Origin: Girardinichthys multiradiatus
Taxonomy: Eukaryota; Chordata; Actinopteri; Cyprinodontiformes; Goodeidae
DNA: 64,000 nucleotides
Reading direction: 5' to 3'
Assembly: GCF_021462225.1 (NCBI RefSeq)
Contig: NC_061805.1
Coordinates: 52,313,496-52,377,495 of the forward strand
In this document: positions 35,032 through 50,743 of the stretch, in pieces
Numbering within the stretch: the first letter of the stretch is position 1
Layout of the letters: the number at the start of each line of letters is the position of its first letter
The notes under the pieces: generated by a model
The model's database searches: none
What the model was told of the DNA's origin: nothing
The model's input: only the letters and a program-made list of their open reading frames with translations
Position numbers and translations under genes: made by a program

Positions 35032-35057
<26 letters not shown>
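35032..35057. repeat. TG microsatellite
   Basis: A GTGTGT run of about 26 bp between the C5 start codon and Tc1 copy B. Confidence 0.8.
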
Positions 35058-35063
<6 letters not shown>

Positions 35064-35080
35064 TGCACATGATGCATCTA

Positions 35081-36689
35081 CAGGTCCTTCTCAAACTATT
35101 AGCATATTGTGATAAAGTTCATTATTTTCCATAATGTCATGATGAAAATTTAACATTCATATATTTTAGATTCATTGCACACTAACTGAAATATTTCAGG
35201 TCTTTTATTGTCTTAATACGGATGATTTTAGCATACAGCTCATGAAAACCCAAAATTCCTATCTCACAAAATTAGCATATTTCATCCGACCAATAAAAGA
35301 AAAGTGTTTTTAATACAAAAAACGTCAACCTTCAAATAATCATGTACAGTTATGCACTCAATACTTGGTCGGGAATCCTTTTGCAGAAATGACTGCTTCA
35401 ATGCGGCGTGGCATGGAGGCAATCAGCCTGTGGCACTGCTGAGGTCTTATGGAGGCCCAGGATGCTTCGATAGCGGCCTTTAGCTCATCCAGAGTGTTGG
35501 GTCTTGAGTCTCTCAACGTTCTCTTCACAATATCCCACAGATTCTCTATGGGGTTCAGGTCAGGAGAGTTGGCAGGCCAATTGAGCACAGTGATACCATG
35601 GTCAGTAAACCATTTACCAGTGGTTTTGACACTGTGAGCAGGTGCCAGGTCGTGCTGAAAAATGAAATCTTCATCTCCATAAAGCTTTTCAGCAGATGGA
35701 AGCATGAAGTGCTCCAAAATCTCCTGATAGCTAGCTGCATTGACCCTGCCCTTGATAAAACACAGTGGACCAACACCAGCAGCTGACACGGCACCCCATA
35801 CCATCACTGACTGTGGGTACTTGACACTGGACTTCTGGCATTTTGGCATTTCCTTCTCCCCAGTCTTCCTCCAGACTCTGGCACCTTGATTTCTGAATGA
35901 CTTGCAGAATTTGCTTTCACCTGAAAAAAGTACTTTGGACCACTGAGCAACAGTCCAGTGCTGCTTCTCTGTAGCCCAGGTCAGGCGCTTCTGCCGCTGT
36001 TTCTGGTTCAAAAGTGGCTTGACCTGGGGAATGCGGCACCTGTAGACCATTTCCTGCACACGCCTGTGCACGGTGGCTCTGGATGTTTCTACTCCAGACT
36101 CAGTCCACTGCTTCCGCAGGTCCCCAAGGTCTGGAATCGGTCATTCTCCACAATCTTCCTCAGGGTCCGGTCACCTCTTCTCGTTGTGCAGCGTTTTCTG
36201 CCACACTTTTTCCTTCCCACAGACTTCCCACTGAGGTGCCTTGATACAGCACTCTGGGAACAGCCTATTCGTTCAGAAATGTCTTTCTGTGTCTTACCCT
36301 CTTGCTTGAGGGTGTCAATAGTGGCCTTCTGGACAGCAGTCAGGTCGGCAGTCTTACTCATGATTGGGGTTTTGAGTGATGAACCAGGCTGGGAGTTTTA
36401 AAGGCCTCAGGAATCTTTTGCAGGTGTTTAGAGTTAACTCGTTGATTCAGATGATTAGGTTCATAGCTCGTTTAGAGACCCTTTTAATGACATGCTAATT
36501 TTGTGAGATAGGAATTTTGGGTTTTCATGAGCTGTATGCCAAAATCATCCGTATTAAGACAATAAAAGACCTGAAATATTTCAGTTAGTGTGCAAAGAAT
36601 CTAAAATATATGAATGTTAAATTTTCATCATGACATTATGGAAAATAATTAACTTTATCACAATATGCTAATATTTTGAGAAGGACCTG
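35081..36689 (-). mobile_element. Tc1-like element, DD34E type, copy B, 250 bp upstream of C5
   Basis: A 1,609-bp element, one base shorter than copies A and C, with inverted repeats of about 200 bp and TA flanks at 35,079-35,080 and 36,690-36,691. Its near end is 248 bp from the C5 ATG, so it lies within or at the edge of the C5 promoter region. The transposase is on the same strand as C5. Confidence 0.95.
35358..36361 (-). pseudogene. Tc1-like transposase copy B, single-base frameshift
   Basis: A run of five C in copies A and C is four C here (36,122-36,125), a one-base deletion near codon 81 that shifts the frame soon after the first helix-turn-helix region. The rest of the protein, including the complete DDE core, stays open in its own frame down to 35,358. 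An Asp-to-Gly change also hits the first catalytic Asp (SGESKF instead of SDESKF). So this copy is dead twice over. Confidence 0.92.
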
Positions 36690-36797
36690 TATGTTGCGTT
36701 TTTCTCAGTCTTCAGTCCACAAACTTCGCAACACTTCATTTTGTTGCTGCTGAGGGCAACCTAGAAAAGATCAGAGACTTTGCTAATACTATTCTCT

Positions 36798-36812
36798 ACA
36801 CACACACACACA

Positions 36813-36891
<79 letters not shown>
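36798..36891. repeat. CA microsatellite, about 94 bp
   Basis: A long CA run with rare interruptions, 110 bp to the right of Tc1 copy B. Long open frames of Cys-Val repeats across it are artefacts. Confidence 0.95.
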
Positions 36892-37209
36892 GATCGCTTG
36901 TGTTGAATTTGAAGCAATAAAATGCAGCAGGTCCAGCAACACTGGCTGAAAAACATGAACACCCATCCGGATCTGATATGATGATGACGTAAACAGACGC
37001 CACATTCATAAACACACATTTACACACCGATCGGTTGGAAACATGGAGGTAGGTGCCTTGCCCAGGGGTAAAAAGACAGGTGACAGGAGGAAGCTGGGAT
37101 GTATCCCACAACCTCTAGTTGCCACAGTTGTAGTAGTGTTTGAAGTAATTATAATATAATAGTTTGCTAATAAGCTCATAAATCCTGACTGTGTAATACA
37201 CCGGGGTGT

Positions 37210-37223
37210 CCAGCAGATGGCAG
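37210..37223 (+). promoter_or_regulatory. CTCF-like binding site
   Basis: CCAGCAGATGGCAG fits every position of the CTCF core CCASYAGRKGGCRS. It lies between the C5 promoter and the end of prdm12. A second perfect match in the same orientation is at 40,853. Binding is inferred. Confidence 0.5.
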
Positions 37224-38753
37224 CAGTCTGTTGCAGTGATGGAGACACTATTTGACTTTAAAATTATTTTAATATTACTTTGATTAAGCCTCCTGTGTTT
37301 TAGTCCAACTGTAACACATTTGGCCCAGCTGGTTATTTTAGGGTGTATTTGAATTTTTTATTATACATATTTTTTTTGTGCCTAAAGTGGAGAACATCAT
37401 GAGAGGAACCAGAAGAGTTAAGAACATCGGACCTGAGGAACAACGAGGCTGTGGTGTTTTCTAAATAAAGTGATGCTGCAGATTTATTGATTCATTTACA
37501 GATAAAAAGAGGACTGAAATTAAAAATGTGTCAGACTGTGAGGTTATTATAATAATAATTATGTGGGCATAAAGAAGAAACACATCTTGCTTGTTTTCTG
37601 TTGACCAGGGTTTTGAGGCAGAACCAATCGGACCGAGGGACATTTAACCAGTTAGGTTATGATAGTAAGTAACTTTATGTAACATTAATATGTTGTTCTG
37701 TGAAGCGGAAAGCCTGGTATTTATTAACATAATTTATGCTGAAATCTTTCAGTCAGGATATTCATAAAGGCTCAACATAGATGTTGAATTATTGAACCAA
37801 ATTTTTCTTCCACGTGTGAGAAGGATCTGTTGCTGCTGCCTAAAAGAGACAGAAGGAGAATGGACCACATCTCCGCACGAAGCAGGTAGTGTTGGGGTAT
37901 TATGATGATGGTCACCTGAGGAGATGTTGTTCCTCCTAAACCCAGATGTTCCACAACCAGTCAGAACCTCATTATCATAAACTGAGGCAAAAACTCTCAG
38001 AGACCCAGAGAAGGAAGGCGAATCCAGGGTCATCTCCTTTTCATCCATGACCTGAGGAGTCCTACAGAAACCCAGGGTCCTAAACCTTCATACAGAATAA
38101 AGACACGTTGCTTCCTGCTGCTGAAGGTCTTTTAAACGTCCATGACTTCATCTGCCAAAGTGATGAGCTCACCATCAGTGATGGTTAACAATGTTCTCAC
38201 TCTGTGTTACGCGTTCCTGCACAATTCAAGCAGAGCCTCTGCTGGTGATCACCTGGTCCTTTGGTTGTTGCTGCAGACACCAACCACCTTCTGACCACGG
38301 TTCAATGGACCATTTAAACATGGCTCCTTCTGAGTGTCCCAAATATTCCTGGAAACTGGAACAGGTGAGGTGAACATTTGTTGGACTGGACCTCCACTGC
38401 ATGCTCCTCATGGTCATTTTCATGGAGCCTGAGGGTTACCTCTGCAGCTTCACCACCACAACCAGACAGCTCCTCCTCACTGGTTGTGGTGGAGAACCTA
38501 ACTACAAGGGTGAGGTGATGTTCCACATCCACAGAGCTCACAGGATCTTCTCATCAAAGCGATGGAGAGAACGTTTTCTGCTGCTGGCAGCTAGAAGGTG
38601 ATGTAGATGGTCTGCATGTTTCTGGGTTTATTTAGTTTTATAATCTGGCTCCTGGGTGTGGGACAGTTTCTATTAGAGGTTCTGTTCTGGTTCCTGTCAG
38701 AGGAACCTTTGAACAGCTAAGAAGAAATACAGAGAAGAGTACAGGAGAAATAC

Positions 38754-38759
38754 TTTATT
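38754..38759 (-). terminator. Possible poly(A) signal of prdm12
   Basis: AATAAA on the minus strand, about 820 bp after the prdm12 stop codon. It is the candidate I favour for the transcript end; there is no direct proof. Confidence 0.3.
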
Positions 38760-39579
38760 AATACTTTATAGGTTTATAGTAGTTGTGACATATTTTATAT
38801 CCAGATGTGTTTCATACATATAATCAAATAAAGTGACAGTAAACTTCAGAACATTTCATCTTCAAACTCAAGGTTTGTTCTTTGACGTCTAGAAGCTCAT
38901 CAGCATCCAGGAACTTTGCACCAAACTCTGGAGGAACATCATGTCAAAACACGTTATAGGTTTTAACAGGAGAAGCAGTCTGTTCCACCCAAACCTGGAG
39001 ACCAACCAGAACCCTTATTACTGGTAATATTATGAGCTACACCTGAACCCTCAGCCCCTTTTCATCCAGCAGAAACCTTCTGCAGATGTTCCATTTAGAC
39101 TGACTGGTAGAAGAGGCCTCCGGGTTCGGACTGCAGGCCTTGTCTTTATACAGCACACATCACAACCTTTAACAGGAACCAGAAGCATGCAGAGAAACAC
39201 AACATCAACAGGAGAACGTTCATCATCGTGCAGCTAGATGATCCAGAACCTCCTCATCCTGCAGAGGAAAACACTGAAAGCAGCATAGAACCCGTTTCCG
39301 ATCAACCTGATTCATCTGCGTCATGGTTCTGAGATTCCAGGTCAAAAATCTCTGTGGATCCAAATGAGATCCAGCATGACTGCATTTATCCTGTTAGTTT
39401 ATGGTCCAGAAATAATCTTCAACATTTAGTTTTTATCGTTTAACAGAATCAGGCTGATGGACACAGGTTCGTCAATTGTTTGTGCAGAAATCTTACGTCA
39501 TTTGCGGCTGCTGCTCTTGTCTGTGATTGGTCAGCAGACCACATAGACTGTGTCTCTATTGGGTAGGACTTGTGTCGGA

Positions 39580-44759
<5,180 letters not shown>

Positions 44760-44962
44760 GGCCGAGGAGGAGCACGGAGGTCCGGTGGAGGTCCAGAGGA
44801 GAAGCAAGTGGCTGAAAACTCTGCGGAGACGAAACTGGAAGCGAAGGAGCGCCTGAGGTTCTGTCTGGAGAAACTGATGAAGGGAAAAATCCAGAAGCTT
44901 TAAGTTCAAACCGGCGTGTTGGTTGTTGACAGAAGTTCAGAGAAGCTGCAGCAAAACCGAGC

Positions 44963-44990
44963 TGAGAGAGAGAGAGAGAGAGAGGGGGGG
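44963..44990. repeat. GA run with G tract at the likely prdm12 transcription start
   Basis: GAGAGA repeats followed by seven G. On the gene strand it is a CT-rich run directly downstream of the TATA box, where the start of transcription is expected. Confidence 0.8.
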
Positions 44991-44991
44991 T

Positions 44992-44998
44992 CTTTATA
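44992..44998 (-). promoter_or_regulatory. Candidate TATA box of prdm12
   Basis: TATAAAG on the minus strand, followed by a C-rich tract and a CT run. Transcription would then start about 30 bp further, near 44,960-44,970, giving a 5' leader of about 200 nt before the ATG at 44,759. Purely sequence based. Confidence 0.45.
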
Positions 44999-45529
44999 CT
45001 GGAGCTCCAGCATCTCTGGGGAAGAAGAAGGAGGAAGAGGAGGAGGAGGAGGAGGAGAAGATCTGTTATTGGCTTCTGTCTCACACTCAATTAGAGCTGA
45101 AGAAGTGGTGTGTGTGGGTCACAGGTTCAACCTTTAGTTGAGATCGTCAGCGAGGGAAGCATTACATCCAACTATTAAACATGGTGGAGGTTTCGTCATG
45201 CTCTGGGCTGCCAGATAAAGTTTAAGAGCCAGCAGAAAGTGGTCCTCCATGAAGCTGCAGCAGGTGGAGGTCTGACTGAAGATGTTCTCAGAGACCCTCA
45301 GAAAATCTGCAGGTTTACACCATTTCTATCTGAGGACACGTCAAACCCAGAAGCGCTGGAATCCAGTCTGAGTGACGGAGCAGAAAACCAGATTAAGGTT
45401 CGGATTACAGAGAGACAGCTGCCGTCTTCATCCTCCTCCTCCTCCTCCTGTCGGCTCCCAACACGATTATTGTTCCCTATTTCACTCTGATCTGTATTTA
45501 TGAGCTTTTAAACATTTATTACCCCCTCC

Positions 45530-45532
<3 letters not shown>

Positions 45533-45616
<84 letters not shown>
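45533..45616. repeat. CA microsatellite, about 84 bp
   Basis: A CA run with one phase slip at 45,571, about 0.5 kb beyond the proposed prdm12 promoter. Confidence 0.95.
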
Positions 45617-45617
<1 letters not shown>

Positions 45618-46489
45618 TATTATTACCGCCTTTTATTCAGTTGAAACGTCAAAATAAATCCATTTAATTTATCTTTTTATCCTAAAACAATAAAACCAAG
45701 CAACTTTTGATGATTAACATAAATTGATTTTTCAAATTTAAAAAGAAAAGTGAAATAAAATCCAGCAGAACCGAGCCTGAACGGGCCGGGAGTCTAAAGG
45801 TTTTAAAGTGGAATAGATTTAGGAACCTGTTGATTTGGTTTGATTTGAACTGAATGTATTCTTTTAATGAACATCACATTTTATTTTTCTTCATGTATTT
45901 AATTTCAAATGAAACAAACAGAAACATCAGAAATCTTCCTCCAACATCTCCAGAAGCTCCGGATTGTTCAGCCGGCTTTCAGGTCACTTCCCTCGGCCGT
46001 ACCACCCGGCTCCCGCTGCCCTCTCCGGAGCGCCTTGCGTAACGGATCCGGGCCAAACCAGACCAGGCTGTGCGCTTTTGTCCCGAGAGATTGGGAGGGA
46101 AATAAAGGGGAGAAAATCCGGGAATAAAGGCAGATTTGCAAATGTTTTTTCAATTGGTTTGACTCAAAGAAGGCCGGATTGTCCTTTCTTTGCTCGGAGG
46201 AGAGCTGCGCTGCAGCCCTCCATGCACGGCGGCTCCTTAATGGAGAGGCGCGTCTGAGCCGGAGAAGGACACGCTTTAATGAGCTTTTCCAACAAAAAGC
46301 TCTCCGTGAGTGTGTCCCAGTGTCCAATAAGGAACCACTTTAGTGCCGAAAAGACGACGGGAAGTCAGGAGGCGGAGGGAGCGGCAGGTGACTGGCACGC
46401 GTAAAGACAAGAGCACAAGAGGAGGACGGAGGAGGAGGAGGCCGCGCAGAGGAGATGGACAGGAGGTGAAAGGGGAGCAGGGGAGGAGG

Positions 46490-46645
46490 TGGTGGGAATG
46501 AGCCCAAATGGCGCACTAATATTGTTCCGCTAACGTGATTAAGTGGCGCAGCGGCCTCATTAGTATTCATGCGGGCGGACAGACGCAGCATGTGCGCCGC
46601 TAATAATCCACCTTTAAAAAGCTTTTTAATAATCATCAGCAGCTC
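46490..46645. promoter_or_regulatory. Candidate prdm12 upstream enhancer
   Basis: About 1.6 kb upstream of the proposed prdm12 start. Several homeodomain-type cores lie close together: CTAATATT, TGATTAAG, CATTAGTATTCATG, GCTAATAATCC and TTTAATAATCATC, within otherwise GC-rich, repeat-free sequence. The string ATGAATACTAATG on the minus strand resembles a POU4-type site. Function is inferred from composition only. Confidence 0.35.
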
Positions 46646-49640
46646 AGTCAGCTGCAGGAATCCAAAACAAACGCTCCCTCCTCATTCAGGCCTTTCATAC
46701 AGCTCCTCCTCATCATCATCTTCATCTTGTGTGGAGTAGATGAAGCTGTTTCTGAAAGAAACTGCTGATTTATTCCAGATCTTCTGTTCAAGTTCAGCTT
46801 TTCTCTACAGCTGCTGAAGGAGCGGCGAGGCCCAAACGTCCTGAAGAGAACCGAACATGTCAACGGTTCTGAAGAATGTTTGGTACTCTGAAGAGCTCCA
46901 ACAAGTTCCCAACAGGTTTTCCACATTCCAGAATATTTCAGACTGTTATGATGTTAAATCATTTGGAATAAATATGAACGCATATTTTCACTGTTTCCTT
47001 TTATTTAAATGGTTTTAGTTTGATTAAAAGTTCTGACTACAGTTTCTTCTTTCCACACTTCCAGCAACAATCCTCCCTTTCCAGAATCCCTTTGACTGCA
47101 CCAAACGTGTGCAGTTTATAAAACAGTTTCTCTCCTTTGCTGGTTTCACTGTTTTATCTGACAGGAAGAAAACTGGAGGAATGAATTATTTTCAGGGAAT
47201 AAAATCAATATTTCATCATTTCTCTGCAGCACAAAACAGTCAAAAAGTTTCCACTGAGAGGAGCTGATGAACCAATCAGCAACTCTATCTGATTAAGCCC
47301 TCTGGCTGTTATGGGTTCAGTCTGCTGGGAACACTGGGACCAATTCATAGAACTTAACTTCAGTTTAAGCACCGGTTCCGGTTCTGGTTCTGGTTGAATT
47401 GATCACACGTTTCATCGAAGCTAAAAGTCATTACTATTTTACACCAAACTGAAGATGTGGATTAGGATCTGGACCTGCCTTTCTGGTTTGTGTGTGGATC
47501 CGACTTACTCTGGCAGTCTGAACACCAGCCCACTTCTGTGTTCTGATCCAAATTTGTTGTTTTGAATAAACTTTCAGATTCTGAATCAAATGGGAAAACT
47601 GAAAATATAATGAGAAGTTTTTGTTGGAGATGTTTTGATCCCAAATAACTCCAGACTTTCAGAATGAAGACATTTACAGAACATCTGGGTCGGAACCAGC
47701 AGAGAGTTCTGTGCAGTTTAACAGTAATTATAATCTGAGGCACAGAAACAGCTGAGCTATTTATCAACATTTCTGAAGTGAGGCTGACTGAGGCCAACAG
47801 ACAGTTTACAGCCCCCACTGGGCCCCTGCTGGGCTCCTCCCGGTCCCTGAGCTTCAGGGAAAACATTTGGACCAGATCCAGCTCCCCATCATCACTTTAA
47901 TGTTTAATCAGGTCTCCAGTTCATCTGTACTTACCGAGCTCCTTCCGGTACTTTATGACCGCCATCACTCCACTCGGCACCGCAGCGTCTTTGTGAGGAC
48001 CCTCAGCGGCTGAATGCATTAAAGGAACCGGGTCCCTGAGCTCAACAAGAACTCTAAAAGCAGCCCTGAAACCACAAACAGACCATCCTGGTTCTAAACA
48101 TTTATCAGTTCCAAACGAAGTCCGGTTCCAAGAAAATCTCACCACACATCAGCCACATTTTCCACAAAGAAAACACAGCAGCTTCTACAACAGACCCACG
48201 ATCCAAACCATGGTTCCCACAGGTTCCCAGAACCCTGTCCAGACATTTCAGAACTTTGCTCCGGTGTTCTGTTTGTTAAGGGAACAATTCTCATAAACTG
48301 ATTAAAAGTTTTCATCGGTCCAGAACCTCGACTATTATTAAAGCATCGCTAACATCTGCTTCACTTTTACACACAAATATCTCCAGCTTGTCTTAACATC
48401 TAAAGTTTCCAGAAGGTTCCAAGTCAGAAACTATCAGCACCTTCTCACCAATGTCCCCATGTTCTGAAAGCACCTTCAGTTCCTGAAGCTTTTCCCAAAC
48501 CCACAGCTGTTCCCTAAGAACAGCATCTTCTCTATTTTACCCTATCCCTCCTTCCTGTCCTCTTCTTCATCCCTCCTTTCATCATCACTAAATTCTCCTT
48601 TTTTCTCCATCTCTGAGAAGAAGACCTGCAGTCCTGACGGCTCGCTGTGGTATTGATCCCTGGAGGTGGGATGTGTGTGATTACAGGAACGTATTAATGA
48701 CCGATGACATCACGCTGTTAGTCGGACCATCTGCCTCTGCTCAGAGAACATGAATAAATCATCAGGCCTACTTTTGATGTCAGAACATCAGGAGCTGCTG
48801 TGATGGCAGCTCTGAGAGAGGATCCAGTTTGAACTTTATAAGGAGAACCTTTGGCCAGTGGTGCGCAATCAGCGGTCCAGGGACCGGTTCTGACCCTGAA
48901 ACAAGACGTTTGGCCTTTTGATCAGAGCTAAACAAGAACTGTCTACATAAATTTTCATAAAACAAAAATGTGACAGAAATAAAAACATCAGAAAACCAGG
49001 CTGTCAGGTCTTCTCACCAGACTCAACCAGTCTGTAAATTTAACAACACTGCTTATTGTTTCATCAATTTTTTATGTAGATACTTTTGTAAATTTCCAAG
49101 TTTGTAAAAAAAAACAACAGAAATGATTTGTTTCCACCTTCAAAAAACCCTATAGTTTAGAAGAAGTCATTTAGCATCAAACTTTGCAGCTGTTTTCTAT
49201 GACTGAATGCAAGCTGTCAGTCAGCTGTGTATTACAGCCAGAGGCGAGGAAACCTCAGCATTTCTAACGGTGGTTAAAGAAACTAACGTTGGTTGTTAAG
49301 AGTTTTAATCAGTAATGAAAAGCAGCAGCGTTCAAGGCAAACAAGAGGAGATAAAACCGACCAGATTTAGTCTCTAAAGCAGCTTCAGCGTCATCTTTCA
49401 TTCAATAGTTGCTGCAGGGTCAGAGAGCCCAGCAGAAGTCATGGGTTGATCTTCTATTAAGTGTCTCTCTGACATTTAACCCACAAACAGGGAATTTAAT
49501 CACAAATTAAAGGTTGTCGCTCGTCTCAGTAGCAATCCCTACGATCTCTCAAACATGTTGGCTATGAACTTTATACTATGACCAAAAATTAGGTTCTCTA
49601 AAAACCTGGACATCTGAAGAAGAAATTACAACAAATCTGT
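46646..49640. other. Intergenic, no gene seen
   Basis: Mixed-composition intergenic sequence upstream of prdm12. Open frames are short and unrelated to anything I recognise. Confidence 0.45.
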
Positions 49641-49659
49641 CTTCCTGAACAGACTTGCA

Positions 49660-50435
49660 GATGTAGCAACACACCCCCGGCCCGCCGACCTCTGTTTAAT
49701 TCTGGCGTTCCCCAAGGTTCTGTACTGGGTTCTTTTCTATCATCTCCTCACTCGTCAAATCTTCTAAAAATTCATAATTAATTTCCACTTCAACAACACC
49801 AACTGGAGAATCTTGGGTGGTTTAAGGGAGAAATCAGTAAAATTATGGTCCATATACTGTAGTTCATGGGCCAGCTGAAGAGGGTGATGACATTAAAAAG
49901 TCGCTGGATTTCCTCGCAACAGAAATTTCAGGTTTGAGGATGCACCAGAAGAACATCCTGGACCTAGATGAGGACTTGCTTATCTGGAGAACAGAGTTGT
50001 GGAGTTGGAACGGTACATTAGGATGAATGGTGTGGTCATCACTGGGCTGCCGTCCAACCGTAGTCTCAAGCTGTGAGAAGGGACAGCACGGGGGACACCG
50101 TGGAGATGGATGCTGCTTCCACACATCAGCCAGTCACTGCCTTCCTCCACTCCAAAGGCAATGACCTGTTCTGCAGACATGGAGGCGTGCCGCCTACTGG
50201 CCAGGAGAGAAACCAGAGACAAACTGGCCATCATCATGAGGTTTGTCGACCGTAAACACAAGAATACTTTACTCAAACGTTTTTTCTAATGAACATCTCA
50301 CTGCACAATGCAGAAAAATAGCCAGGAGAACAAGAGAGCTGAGGAAGCTGAAGAGAATGAAAAACACTTGGAGATCAGCCTGTAAAATACTCCAATTAAT
50401 GGGAACGCCAGATGAAGCTGAGGAGCCCTGGACTT
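49660..50435 (+). pseudogene. LINE debris: RT motif and Tx1/L1-type ORF1 remnant
   Basis: At about 49,690-49,745 the plus strand reads SGVPQGSVLGSFL, a reverse-transcriptase motif of L2-like LINEs. From about 49,868 to 50,432 frames jump but the order LENRVVELERYIRMNGVVI, then AIIMRFVDRKHKNTLLKR, then NEHLTAQCRKIARRTRELR matches the coiled-coil and RNA-binding ORF1 protein of fish Tx1/L1-type LINEs. Stops and frameshifts show both are dead. Two unrelated fragments lie side by side. Confidence 0.6.
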
Positions 50436-50743
50436 TAATTCAATTCAATTCAAAAACCACAATGATTAGGATACCTCTCTCTGTCAGATTGATTATAACC
50501 ATTGGAAAAGAGAAGGGGTCATACAGGTAGCAGAAATGGAGGGTGTGTTTGGACCTCATCCATAACTGAGCCGGTTTAGGCTAAACCTGACTCCCCCTTA
50601 GTCCAACCAACAGGGACGGAGGAAGGCAGAGGTAAAAATAATTGGAGAGAGTTGTTTCCTGTTGCATTGTGTGAAAGGTGGGTAACTTTAAAATGGGCTA
50701 AGTCAATTCAATCAAATCATATAGTTTTCAAGTCAGGTTCATA

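Larger units (their letters stand above)
36892..39579. other. Intergenic space between C5 and prdm12
   Basis: Apart from the CTCF-like site and the possible prdm12 3' UTR I see no gene here. Open frames around 37,749-38,048 and 38,226-38,601 are under 100 codons, overlap on both strands and resemble nothing I know. Confidence 0.45.

Noticed and set aside
36761..37111. Long Cys-Val repeat proteins on the minus strand
   Set aside because: Simple translation of the CA microsatellite.
37749..38601. Small genes from overlapping 60-99 codon frames
   Set aside because: Frames overlap on both strands, have no recognisable motif and no matching splice context; they are likely chance in intergenic DNA.
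45130..45250. Tc1 remnant (AACATGGTGGAGGTTTCGTC)
   Set aside because: Similarity to the HGGGSVM motif region is limited to about 40 bp; too short to support as a feature.
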